A stretch of 64,000 bases of DNA from Hyaloperonospora brassicae (lineage: Eukaryota; Oomycota; Peronosporomycetes; Peronosporales; Peronosporaceae), in contig CANTFL010000199.1 in assembly GCA_947650285.1 (NCBI GenBank), positions 1 through 64,000 of the forward strand, given 5' to 3'. Position numbers and translations under genes: made by a program. Each line of letters opens with the position of its first letter. Position 1 is the stretch's first letter. The notes beneath the pieces were generated by a model that was not told where the DNA came from, did not search any database, and saw nothing but the letters and a program-made list of their open reading frames with translations. This document shows positions 47,201 through 57,430 of the stretch, one piece after another.

Positions 47201-47538
47201 GCACCCATAAGCGTAGGATACCGTTTGCGATTAACCGGCAACGCGTCCGAGCTAACAGGAAGCCGGGAAAATTCGAGTGCGAATAACCTTTGAACGGTCA
47301 GACGCCGGACATCCAGGGAAGCCTGTACAGTAAAAGCCTTCATTTCGGCAGTTAGAGCCGTAAACATATCTCGCGGCTGGACGGGAGGTGAGGGAGGCGG
47401 CGGGGGAGGCTGAGAGGGAGCCTGGCGAGCGCACCCCGAAGGACTCAAAGTCGGTCCGTCTGTCCGCTGCGCCTCAGTTTCCACGCCTCCGCGCCGACGA
47501 CGCAAACCAACTGTTGAAATGGACTGATTTCCAGCCAA
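44226..47538 (-). pseudogene. LINE ORF1, broken
   Basis: Minus-strand fragments: 47538-47113 (Pro-rich linker SQPPPPPPSPPVQPRD, then a helical part), intermediate broken stretches, 46327-46052 with the knuckle CLQCGTLGHPASRC (C-X2-C-X4-H-X4-C, about 46052-46095), a Pro/Ala-rich stretch (45883-45698) and 44741-44226. ORF1 proteins bind the element RNA. The large distance and many frame changes show advanced decay. Confidence 0.6.
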
Positions 47539-47865
47539 TCCTGAAGCCTGTCCAAGTTCGGGCTCCAGTTAAGCCGATGATAAAGGATTGTCAGCCTAAT
47601 TTGGAGCCCCCACCTCGTGGACCCCAGACGGAGCGCCACCGGTTGAAAGCCAGGGATCGTTGCCGCGTTCCTCGGCAGCCAAAGTTACAGCCTGTGCCGC
47701 GCTACCGAGACCTACCCCATTCTGCATACTGCTCGGCAGGAGCTCGTCCGCTCCCGCCCCGGCGGGAGGTATGCACGGTAATGGCTGCAGAGCCGTGATA
47801 CGATAAGAGCTGGCTAAAGCCAGTCAGTGGCCTGTACATACTCCTCTATTCAGCGCTGCTGTTAA

Positions 47866-48789
47866 AGAGTGGTCCTTCAACTTATGCGCAAGCATGAGTT
47901 GTAGGCCAACTTCAAGAAGTGTATATTCGCGGCTAGCGAAATACCACTTCTTGGGTGCATCGTGTGTAAACACAACAAACGCCCCAATACCGAGAATATT
48001 AAGGCGATCACCGACTGGCCTGTGCCAGTCGATGTCAAGGGACTTCGGAAGTTCCTTGGGCTAGCGGCTTACTTGCATAAGTACTCTTGCAACTACACCG
48101 AGATGACGGTACATTTTACATGGTTACGGAAGAAAAATGTCAAGTGGTCATGGAACGCTGATTGTCAGCTTTCCTTCGAAGGTATCACGCAAAGCTTGAT
48201 GCATTCGCCGATATTGGCGATTGCAGATCAGGACAGACCATTTCATGAGGTCTGTGACGCCAGCGATTTTGCAATAGGCTGTGCGCTAATGCAGTTCAAC
48301 GCAGATGGCGCGGAGCGCGTCATCTGTTATCAGTCGCGTCAGCTGCAAGCAGCTGAGCGCAATTACCCAGTGCATGACAAGGAACTCCTTGCCATGAAGT
48401 ACGCACTGGCTAAGTTCCGGGTCTATCTCTTGGGAGATAGACCGTTCATCGTGTATACCGACCATACGTCACTACGCACGGCCGTAAACAGCCCACACAT
48501 CTCGCAGAGAATGGCAAGGCAACTGTCATTTATTGCGGAGTACAACTTCTCCGTGGAGTATAAACCAGGACGACTAAATGTCGTCGCTGATGCGCTTTTG
48601 CGCCGGCCCGATTTCGAGCCGGTCGCACAATTCAATAGTGAAAATAAGCCCACTGTTCCGACAATGACAGCCAGTGTTCCGTCGTCAAGCTTACTTGACG
48701 ACGTAAGAAAGACGTACGCAGATGATAAGGATCTTCTGCGATTGATGGATCATCTAATGCATATATCCAATAAATCCATGAGGGATTGA
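47866..48789 (+). pseudogene. E3 pol part 2: RT thumb and RNase H
   Basis: Resumes immediately after the LINE. Spacing of the residues joined across the gap equals that in E1 (13 positions between the shared His-Ile and Met-Arg), so the insertion is clean. Open from 47962: KFLGLAAYLHKYS, then RNase H with CDASDFAIGCALMQ, HDKELLAMKYAL, VYTDHTSLRT and NVVADALLRRPDF. One stop precedes 47962. RNase H would degrade the RNA template. Confidence 0.87.
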
Positions 48790-50412
48790 CCGGCTTTGTA
48801 TTGATCCTCATCGGATCGGTATAGCACACGCAACAAATTGCTGTACAATACAGCTGTTGCCGACGACACGCCTCGTGTCATCGTACCCGCTCATCATAGT
48901 TTGCGATTACGCATCGAGTATGAGTGTCACGATGCCCCAACAGGTAGCCATCGTAGGAGAGAAAAGATTACCTCACGGTAAATCGTGACTTTTAATGGCC
49001 ACGCCAGTATCAGTTTGTACGCAAGTACATACGTGCATGCGAGGTTTGTCAACGGGTGAAGCCTAGTCCTTCATCCCGTGCACCATTGCAACCTCTGCTT
49101 GTTCCGGCAGAGTGCTGGCAGTCCGTTTCAATGGACTTCGACTTCGGTTTTCCCGAAGACGACCACAAGAATAATGGTATCTTGTGTTTGTTGACCGATT
49201 CAGCAATATGGTGCATCTTGCTGCTGTCCCTGAGTCGATCAAGGCTCAAGGTTGTGCTCGTGTCTTCTAGACACGGTCTTTAGACTCCACGGGTTACCCC
49301 GTGAACTCGTATCCGACCGTGACCCTCGGTTCACGGCGGCATTTTGGCAAACCGTGTTCCGTTCTCTCGGAACACGATTGAAGATGTCTACTTCTGACCA
49401 TCCCGAAACAGATAGTCAGACGGAACGGGCGAACCGTGTCCTCGAAGAGATCCTTCGAGGATATGTCCACTCGTTTCCGAGTTGGAGCGAATTCCTACCC
49501 ATGGTGGAATTCGCCATCAATAATTCTGTGCATGCTTCCACACAGCACACACCGTTTTACGTGAATGGCCTACGCCGTCCACGTGTGCCCGCCCTTCGAG
49601 AGTGTGACTCTTGGATAAGGGGCGGAGTGACTCGCTCGAGCAAAAACCGTTTCGGCTCTTGCTCATCACGTGTCGACGCTAACGTCGTCACGTATGATTC
49701 CGATGTCGATCAAGTCGACATCGATGAAGAAGATCAATTCAGTAATAGCGGCGACGCTATTATTGACTCGGATGATGATGACGATGCTGACATATTCAGC
49801 ATCGTCAACGATTATTTCAGCGAGGAAGAAGACAACCTCGCTGAAGAAGAGAACAATCTCTTAGCAGTGCGCACGAAGCGCACTGAAAGACAAAACAACG
49901 AGTCAGCAGAGAACTTCCTGCTGACTCGAGAGGCGGTAGTCCGTTTCGTTCAGGAAACCATCGCAAATGCGGTGGACCGCCAGAAACGGAACGCAGACAA
50001 GAATGGAAGAGCACATATTCTTTCATTTAAAGTTAATGACCTAGTACTACTGTCTACGGTAAACTTACCTGTACATGTAGTCACTAGTGTCGGCAGTAGT
50101 AAACTACTGCCGAAATACATTGGGCCATGTCGAGTGTTGCATCGCAAGGGCAATGCATACACGATCGAATTGCCACGTAAGATGCGCACGCATCCTACGT
50201 TTTACGTGGGGAGTCTCAGGCCGTACTGTCATTACGAGCCTTCTTCTTCCAATGAAGATAGCCCCCACGTTCAAGAACATCCATCAAGTTCTTGCGTTCG
50301 CGCTCCAGACGATCCTTCTGGTCGCGCAGATATGATACCTCGGAGCTTAACCGAGATATTTCCCCGCGAGCTGTCGCCAGCTCGCCGAATAGGGAGCGGA
50401 CACCCCGCTTAG
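48790..50412 (+). pseudogene. E3 integrase with acidic insert and GPY/F-like module
   Basis: After broken zinc-domain sequence (CEVCQRVKPSPSSR near 49040), the core shows SVSMDFDFGFPEDD (first Asp), then in frame 49252-50412 ELVSDRDPRF (second Asp) and DSQTERANRVLEE (Glu), so the DDE triad is kept although frames change near 49250. Between core and GPF/Y module (LLPKYIGPCRVLH, then FYVGSLRPYCHYE) sits about 100 residues very rich in Asp/Glu (49690-49860), not seen in E1. Stop at 50410-50412. Confidence 0.87.
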
Positions 50413-51864
50413 CCTGAAGCTACGCCGTGGCATAATCGGTGCGGTCTCTCGCTTGATCAGCCTCGCTATCCTTGCGGTTCTTCCGCACGGTATCAGTCAA
50501 AGAGTAGCGCCGGTCGCGCTCGTGCTTTAAGTCATCGCGCAATTCATCGATTGCGCGATCCATCTCGTAAGGGTCGAGATGGTGAGCAGAATCATCTGGA
50601 GGAGGTCTTTTCTCCTCCATCACATCCTTTGGTGGATTCTCATGGTGGTCAACGCTTTCTTGTGGACGGTATCTTGAATCACCGTGACGATTCAGGATCA
50701 AGTAAGAGCTACCTTATCCAGTGGCGGGGGTATCCACCCTCTTGGAACAGCTAAGAGCCCCGCTCTCAGGTGTTGATGGACGTTGAAGGTCTCGTCCGCC
50801 AGTATGACGAGACCCATCCGATTGGTCCGAGGGCCCATCGTTTAGCACGCGCCCTAGGCGCTTGTAGACGGATTCCAAGTTTGCAATCGCGTCACGCATC
50901 TCACTCGAGATGTGTGCCCTTCCCCAGGTCGAACTTAGAGAAAACATGTCCCTAGGTGCACTCTGCGAGTTGTCAACACAACTCGCACATGGGTCTCCAC
51001 ATGTGAGGCAAGGAATGTCTGCCTCACTTGATAAACGATGCAACCGGTACCTGGCACCGGTTGGCGTTCGCTTTTCGAACCTGAGGCGTGTCGCCTCAAG
51101 TTTCTTGAGCCACCCTTCTCGTCCAAAATTCTTTACGTTTTGGACGAACGCGTTTCACGCAGCCAAATCGAGGCCTTGTCACGCTTTTGGTTGCTGTTGT
51201 ACCATCGATGTCTAAGAAAGACATCGAGATATAAGTCTTCCTCAGCGCGAAAGTTACTCGCGCTGGGATCCAAGTCGTGAAGCTCACTCGCATCTAATAA
51301 GGATATTCGATGTTGTTGGCTTGTCTCGTGAGACAAGCCATTGATGAGCCGTTCAGGCAAATGCCACGGCTTCATCTCTTCACGCTTTACAGTGGTAACC
51401 TTGTCGGTACTACGGTTGTCAGTATGACGATGGCTTGCACCATCGTCAAGTCGCTCGTGCGAAGGAGCACGAGTTGATCGCGGTGATGAGCAATCGAACT
51501 CATCATCATACTCATCATCACTGCCGAACAGACTGTGACACATTTTACGAGTCCGTACGTCCGGCAGTGTCGTGGATTAATGAGGCACCGCAGGTGAACG
51601 CGATGCCTCCAAAGGCTTTTCCGAGTCAGACACGTCTGACCTGCCAGAATAGATGACCTCTATGTCAGGGTCATCATGCGCACGCAGTGTGATACCGCGT
51701 GCACCTGCAGAACCTGTTGCTGCAGGCGGAGAACGAGTAGCAGACGACGAATCGTCTGCCGCAGAGGCTGGCACAGCAGCGGGCTGTTCGTGTCTTGAGT
51801 CAACCCGCATAGACATGTTAACTACGCGAGGTCGGGTGGAAAGCGAATGGAACGGACCCAACAA
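50219..51864 (-). pseudogene. E3 antisense ORF (aORF-3), acidic N-terminus and coiled-coil C-terminus
   Basis: Starts at ATG 51864, 83 bp before the 3' LTR, on the minus strand. 51864-51577 and 51543-51133 are in one frame (Ala/Ser-rich, then an Asp/Glu patch FGSDDEYDDEFD, then WHLPERLINGLSHE). After a frame change, 51043-50714 and 50701-50420 are in one frame, and past a single stop at 50417-50419 the helix continues to 50221 (MDRAIDELRDDLKHERDR, then LFGELATARGEISRLSSEV, then KDRLERERKNLMDVLE). The heptad pattern is clear. It overlaps pol coding (linker, chromodomain) on the plus strand. Family unknown. Confidence 0.6.
50551..50955 (+). pseudogene. E3 chromodomain, one in-frame stop
   Basis: Same frame as the integrase core: GQRFLVDGILNHRDDSG, then SYLIQWRGYPPSWNS, a TAA at 50752-50754 where Trp or Ser would be expected, then PRSQVLMDVEGLVRQYDE. 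This is a chromodomain as in E1. The opposite strand carries aORF-3 through the same DNA. Confidence 0.75.
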
Positions 51865-51934
51865 GTGCTCCCTGTCCCAATGGTGCCCAACGTGTGGCCG
51901 CCATATTTTTGATAGTCACACGGTGACTATCAGT

Positions 51935-51946
51935 TAAGGGGGGTGA
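51935..51946 (+). promoter_or_regulatory. E3 polypurine tract
   Basis: TAAGGGGGGTGA directly before the 3' LTR start TGTAAC. Confidence 0.75.
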
Positions 51947-52338
51947 TGTAACGGGGCATCCCGTTACATGGAATTGTCACTTTAAGGAATGTGACAATAA
52001 AGAATATGAAGTTAAATATTCTTTGAACAATATCACCATAGTGGTGATATTGAAGGGTCAACCAAAGTGTCTGCTCATTGGTTGATATCTTGATGATATC
52101 AAACCACCAATCGCCGCAAGACGCGCGCAATGAGTGGTGAGTAGACGTCGTCATGCATTCAATTAGATAAGTATAATTAAGTTAGGTCAAACAGAGAGAC
52201 AGTGGTTAAAAGACTTAATTATATTAATATAGCAGTTCTACTTTTCCCTTATCTACGCTTCCTCGTTTGCTTCGTGTACGCCTGTCGGGCGCACCAAAAC
52301 ACTTGCGTGAAGTTCACGCAAAGGTGTGCCCCGTTACA
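51947..52338 (+). repeat. 3' LTR of E3 (392 bp)
   Basis: Partner of the 5' LTR with about 10 percent differences. The hairpin equivalent to 34439-34463 keeps its pairing through a compensatory change (TTGATATC...GATATCAA). Confidence 0.95.
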
Positions 52339-52343
52339 GAGAT
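52339..52343. repeat. Target-site duplication of E3, right copy (GAGAT)
   Basis: GAGAT immediately after the 3' LTR, identical to 34287-34291. Confidence 0.93.
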
Positions 52344-52359
52344 GCTCACCTGCTCAACA

Positions 52360-52730
52360 CTCAAATTCGCGCATCGGAGGCTTGCAACAATGTTCTTCCT
52401 CGGAATAGTGACCAGCAGGCCCAGCCACCCAAACGCTCCTCCTCTTGAGTCACCTGAACCCAAGCAGATTCTGCGTCGAGCTTGCCATCCACATCGTAGT
52501 GGATTTGTTCTATGTGGTCCGAGTAGCTGGCACTTATCTTCTTCTCATGAGCGGCAATCGCAGCGCTTTGGGATGACTACAGCTTATGGTCTTCAACTTT
52601 CAGCTTTGGAAAGTACTTGACAAAGCTTTTTTCAGCATCAACCCAGTGTACGTATCCTTATTTCATCGAGGACGCTACAACGTTCAGTCTATCTCACGAC
52701 GCGATGTATTGTTCAGCGTGAGCATACACA
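52360..52730 (-). pseudogene. Gene relic next to E3, unidentified
   Basis: Minus-strand frame with WVDAEKSFVKYFPKLKVED, one stop, then ISASYSDHIEQIHYDVDG, KLDAESAWVQVTQEEERLGG and a final stop near 52360. The sequence is protein-like over about 110 codons but I do not recognise a family. E3 is inserted just beyond its stop codon. Confidence 0.4.
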
Positions 52731-53322
52731 TCTGAGCTACTTGCTAGCTACACTTGTCATCGCTCTGGCTCTTGTGGGTATTCCCATGCCACAAGCAAGT
52801 CTTTTTTTTGTGAAGAGTTGGTTGGTATCTAAACACCCTGGACGACTCCTGCCTGGTATATCTCCTAATTCTGTCGATCCCCATAAAATTTCGTCCGGAT
52901 GTTCGCGATCACGAGCGCTTATGTTAGTGCGCGACGAAGCTCTCCATAGACCTGATTGCATATTCGACCGAGCAGCAGATCGCCACTAGCTCGACAGACT
53001 TGGTAGGAAGCCCTCATGCGACTTGGGCTTTGCAAGTTCGAGCCAGCTGCACGCCTACGTATCTTGATGATACGGACCTTGTAGGAAATGCCCTAAAAAT
53101 GCATGTGTGTCTTTTCGTCACATGTGGCTGGTTGTCCGGCTGCACGGGAAGGACATCCAGGCGCCATTCCTCTTCTACGACAAATGTAAACAGTTTGTTT
53201 GTTCGGAACAGAATCGTATGATCTTTTTCAAGAAAAAAACGTGTATTGCATCGACGTGGCAGCTCGAAAGAGAACCGTTACTGTGCGAACATAGGCAATT
53301 GTGAAAACAAAACTGCGCCAAA
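52731..53322. other. Intergenic, between gene relic and KBP 3' end
   Basis: An 82-codon plus-strand frame at 52741-52989 begins with a hydrophobic stretch (MLATLVIALALVGIPMPQAS) but lacks other support. Nothing else recognised. Confidence 0.35.
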
Positions 53323-55445
53323 TCATGCCTTTAGCGCCTTGCCGTTGTACACGAGCTGGTCGATTTTCTCTGGCAGCAATCGCGCCATCTCGCCGCAAAT
53401 TGTGACCTCACTTTTCAAGCTGCGGCTCAATTCGTGTCCGTAAGACGCGTGATACAGATTTTCGTATTCCCGGACCAATGCTGGGACTACCTCGTAGTAT
53501 GCAAGGCTTTGACGCCAAAATCCCACAATCTTAGCGGTGTCGGATAAACACAAAACCTTTCCACACACATGAGCAAGACCATAGTAGCCCATCAGCATCG
53601 CGCGGAACTCCCTCGGGCACAAAGCTTTTCCGTGTGGAAGCTGCGCATCCTTTCCACCGCGCAACACGCGCGCTCGCACTTGGTCGTTATTCGTTGCACC
53701 TCCAACCTCTGATGGAGGATAATATAGCAGGAGGAACTGCTGGTAGCACTGAATGGCACCGATCGCATACGTCATGGGTTTTTCTCCTGCCTCCTTACTT
53801 TGCTTGATCTCGAAGACGTCGGTATTAATCTCTGCGCACTCGAAGTAAATTTCCTGGAGGATGTCAACCGGGATTGAACGTTCGTTCAATGTGTCTCCAA
53901 GCACGGATGTCAACAATGCTAGTCTCCGCCTTTGCATTGCGACACGTCGCCCCCGAGAATCCTCAAACGGAAGCAATTGGCGATACAACGCACTTTCTTG
54001 CTGCAAAAGGCGCACATGCTCAGTTACAAAGCCATCAAGATCAAACGCCTTCCTTGCACGTGTACAAGCGCGAATGCCCATTTTGAATACGTCGCGAGCT
54101 TGCTCATACGTTTCCACACAGTGCGGGGACACAAACATCATGCCGAGTCCTGGTTTCAATTGGCCTTTCCCCCATTGTCGGGCAAGGGAGAGCTTGGCAA
54201 ATATTGCCTCCATGCTGCTGAGGTGATGCAATGCAGGGCCAGCATTTCTTGCATACGACCCTTCCTTTCTCATCCCGGCGAACCGAAGCGTAGTCATGTG
54301 CAACCGACCCCACATCGAGTAAATGTCAGCAACGAGTAACATCTGGGCTTCCTCTTCTTCCTCCTCGTCCCCCTCGTCGATTCCTCTATACAGCAGCATG
54401 TACTCGCAACCTTGTAGACATATGGCTGCATCTTTAAGGTTGTTTGCATCGAGGTAGTATTCGGCAAGCTTCAACGCATTTCGCACCCAGTCAGGGGCAC
54501 CCGTAGGTTTCGACATATCGCCAGTTTCAGTATCGTCGAAACACTGCAACAGCTGCAGTTCCAGCGTTGATAAACAGAACTCCGCCGAGTTATCTGCCAT
54601 CCCCAATTTTTCGTATGACTGCGCAAGGTAAAGACGCGTCATCGTCTGAGCTGACACCATTCCGTCGGCTTTTTTGTGGCCGCATTTGTCGAGCACATTC
54701 AGCGCCGCCGTCAAATAGCACACCGCCCGGAGCAGTCGAGAACGTTTCGACCAAAGCAAGCCCATTTGAGTCAAAAGCTCCACGACATACCCCTCAAACT
54801 CCTCGTGCTCATTCTTTATCTCCACTTGTGGCATATCTGCCAGCAGTTTCGTCACTACCTCCTTGATTTTCACTTCACCCTTTGAGCTGTCATCCAATGG
54901 AATCTTTTGCGTGAAGGTTACCAGCTCCTGAACGAAAAATTGCCCAGCTTCATACAGCATTGGCTCAGCATCTAGAACAGAGACAAAGTCAAACCATAGG
55001 CGGAAATCACTTCAATGCACGTGTCTCAGACTAGAAAACTACAAATGACGTACTGTGCGGCTCTCCCACTGCTAGGTAAACTCCGCCTAGCTTAGCAGCT
55101 ACCACGGCTTTTTGCTGTGCATTATCACATAAAGGAACGAATCAGCTTTTACTGGTGTTTTACTCAGCTACGATCTTAAACAGCGGGCGTACAGCTGGAG
55201 ATGGAGTGGCAACTCTGATCTTTTGTAGGATTTCAAGTACTCGGTACTGCGACGCATAGGGCGTCGTCTCCGTGTAATCGTCCTGTTAGTCCAGTGCAAG
55301 AAGGGTCGTTTAGAAACGGTTTGCGGTTGCCAAACTGAAGGAAAGGAGTATGAGCTCGTCAAGAAGATAAAAGCATCGAGCGCACCGCTGCAACGTCGTC
55401 AATACGGTGTAGGAGCGCGTGGAAGTCCTTGGAGATATCACTCAT
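53323..55445 (-). CDS. KIF-binding protein (KBP) homologue, full gene with two inferred introns
   Basis: The main exon (about 54963-53323) encodes 545 codons from MLYEAGQF to a stop at 53323. Motifs fit the KBP family: TMTRLYLAQSYEKLGMADNS, EFCLSTLELQL, DWVRNALKLAEYYLDANN, AICLQGCEYMLLYR, RRVAMQRRRLALL, QEIYFECAEINTDVFEIK, with TPR-like helices and an acidic loop. KBP binds kinesin motor domains and regulates microtubule transport. Upstream, two short exons are inferred: 55445-55386 (MSDISKDFHALLHRIDDVAA) and 55282-55172 (contains TPYASQYRVLEILQKIR, as near KBP N-termini). Introns have GT donors and CTAACAG or GCTGAG acceptors. Total about 600 residues, close to the human length. Splice sites are inference; it looks intact. 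Confidence 0.85.
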
Positions 55446-56988
55446 ATTGCAGAATGTGCTTGTGTATTGGATGCGATTGTGGGACACTGCGACTTCAATC
55501 ACTGCGAGCCATTCATTTCGCTCTTACTAATTTGAAGCGGAACATACTTATGTGCTCAAGCGCATTCAAAAGTACTCGGATACAAGCTGTTCAAAAGAAG
55601 TGTTACTTCAACGTCACCGGTAACACCTCAAAGGATGTGTACGTTGTAGTGTATACTAAAAGGCAGGTTCTATTTCTATGATCCCAACGAAGCACTTACG
55701 TCACTATTTCCGGAGATATGATGGATGCTAAGGCAGTTCACCCGCATGAACGACAGGTGCATTCTGAAAGAAGGTGGATATGCTAGGAAACTGACTTCTA
55801 CTGGTTTGCTGTTGGTATTGAGGGCCCTTGTTGCTGAATGGTGCAAATGGCAAGCGTGTGCTGGATGCTGTACCAGTGAGATCATGTATACCATAATCAG
55901 ATGACGTTAGCATCGCAGTGTCCGCACTATGATCAGACAGACTCTATAGGCCGCGGTATACAGAATCAGACAACACAAATTTAGCGTTGGCGTTCTTTCA
56001 CCAGAACTCCATGTGAAGAGGCGTGAATCACGGTCCACCACGATCTAAGCATTCACTGGGCAGTTTTCGACAAATTTTCTCGTAGCTACTACCACTCGAC
56101 TTGAAAAGCGCAATACGCACGCTTGTTGCGCACTCACCACACACGTTGCTCATGAAGTAGAATTTTGACTTCTGATAAGACGTTGACCCGGCGCGCATCA
56201 AAAAATCAAATACGCATCTAGAGGTTGGTGAGTACACATGACGGCACAAACCGTGGTGGTCATTTAATGCGTTGCGTCTTACACACCGACTTCGCCGATA
56301 TCACATAGCCAGAACCACGGTACCTATGACAGCGTTTGAAACATATAACTATCATCATGAGATCCCGAGCTCTGCAGTCGACATCCACGGTCTTGAGACC
56401 CCCCCCCCCGCCCATGATCGCCCCCACTCTGTGGGTTTGGGTGGCAACTTTCGTACTAGTGCCATCATGAGTGAGCATGAGGGTTCATTTGGCAAGGCAG
56501 GAGCGAACAAATAAGTGACTCAAAGGAGTGCGAGCTTGAAGGGTGAAGCTGTCAGCGAGTGTGTGAAAGGCAAATATCGATCTTCTTGGTATCCATATTT
56601 CGTCCGTATGTCTTCCTGTCATTCTGTCTTTCTGTATGCAAGTTACGCACCCACGCGCATGACTGCAAACCGAAAAAGGACGAGCTGTACGAATGAGCAA
56701 AAGCTCGACGCTTCGGGAAGCAAAGAAATCGCCCCCACAATAACATCATGACCACTAGCAATAGCGTTGCCACCAGAAGCTGGAGCAGCATCTCGATAAA
56801 CATGCCATAGTTTTTCGATACCTCAAGGAGTTAACGGTGTCGTCTGAGGTACCACTGTGCAACGATCTTCGTGTTAGACGTTCGTTTCATTGATCGCGAG
56901 TGCAACAGTGCTCGCGAAGAGCATGAATCAGCATAAAAACTGGGTTCGGCAAATCGAGACAATACGATCCTTCGTATTTCACCGTTTC
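53801..56988. repeat. Inverted repeat, arm 1 (at least 3.19 kb)
   Basis: Reverse complement of 60812-64000. The arms differ at only a handful of positions and by one base in a C/G homopolymer (11 C ending near 56409, 12 G near 61391-61402). The outer end of the repeat is not in the window, so the true length is unknown. Contains most of KBP, its 5' exons and flanking sequence. Confidence 0.95.
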
Positions 56989-57124
56989 TACGTTTATATA
57001 CTACCAAAATGTGACGGGCGGCGGAATGGGTACTTAATAATAGGCACGTATGTGGTAAGACACGCTGAGTAATCATAGTCAAGATCAGCAATCAATAACA
57101 AAATTTTAGTGGATACGACGTGGG

Positions 57125-57430
57125 GCAGGGTTATACGGGGCACGCTCTTGCTCAGATAACTGAGCAAGACCTTGTATTGATATCAATACAAGAGGGCGTA
57201 CTCTCGACGTCACGTACACGTGGAGTGAAGAAGCGCAAGGAAGTACCTAAAACTCGGAAGCTCTGATTAAGGTGAAAGTAGAACTGCATTTAATATAGTC
57301 GATTAAACTACCTTTGTCTTTGTCTGACTAAATTACACTACAAGTCCCTTTGTGGGATCTTGCTCACCACCCATCGCGCGCGTCCAGCAGCGATTGGTGG
57401 TACTACTAATCGCTGCTAGACGCGCGGGTA
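57125..57430 (-). repeat. LTR relic related to E3
   Basis: TATACGGGGCACGCTCTTGC with a following CTTGCTC...GAGCAAG hairpin mirrors the start of the inverted E3 LTR (TGTAACGGGGC, then the CTTGCGTGA...TCACGCAAG hairpin). CTCACCACCCATCGCGCGCG near 57362 matches the inverted E3 LTR block that contains CTCACCACTCATTGCGCGCG. Diverged and without clear end, so a fragment or old solo LTR. Confidence 0.55.

Larger units (their letters stand above)
37779..47865 (-). mobile_element. Non-LTR retrotransposon (LINE) inserted in E3 RT
   Basis: A minus-strand element of about 10.1 kb including a later solo LTR (8.9 kb without it). It has ORF1 with a CCHC knuckle, an APE-type endonuclease remnant, a non-LTR RT and a C-terminal cysteine/tryptophan-rich region. 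Borders are inferred from where E3 pol coding breaks off and resumes. No poly(A) tract and no target duplication are evident at the edges. All ORFs are broken. Placement inside E3 shows it is younger than E3. Confidence 0.8.
34292..52338 (+). mobile_element. E3: Ty3/Gypsy chromovirus-like LTR retrotransposon, interrupted by a LINE
   Basis: LTRs 34292-34686 and 51947-52338 have perfect 11-bp terminal inverted repeats (TGTAACGGGGC / GCCCCGTTACA) and a GAGAT target duplication. Inside are primer site, gag, protease, RT, RNase H, integrase, chromodomain, an antisense frame and a polypurine tract. A minus-strand LINE (about 37779-47865) splits RT. Protein motifs and primer site resemble E1. The LTRs differ at roughly a tenth of positions, so the insertion is old, and gag and pol carry stops and frameshifts. 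The whole element is dense in short inverted repeats. Confidence 0.95.

Noticed and set aside
52741..52989. Small secreted effector (hydrophobic start)
   Set aside because: No RxLR, EER, LFLAK or cysteine pattern, no supporting context, and a comparable frame exists on the other strand.
55454..55681. 75-codon gene divergent from KBP
   Set aside because: Starts 8 bp from the inferred KBP start codon, low-complexity-free but no domain; most likely a chance frame in the KBP leader region.
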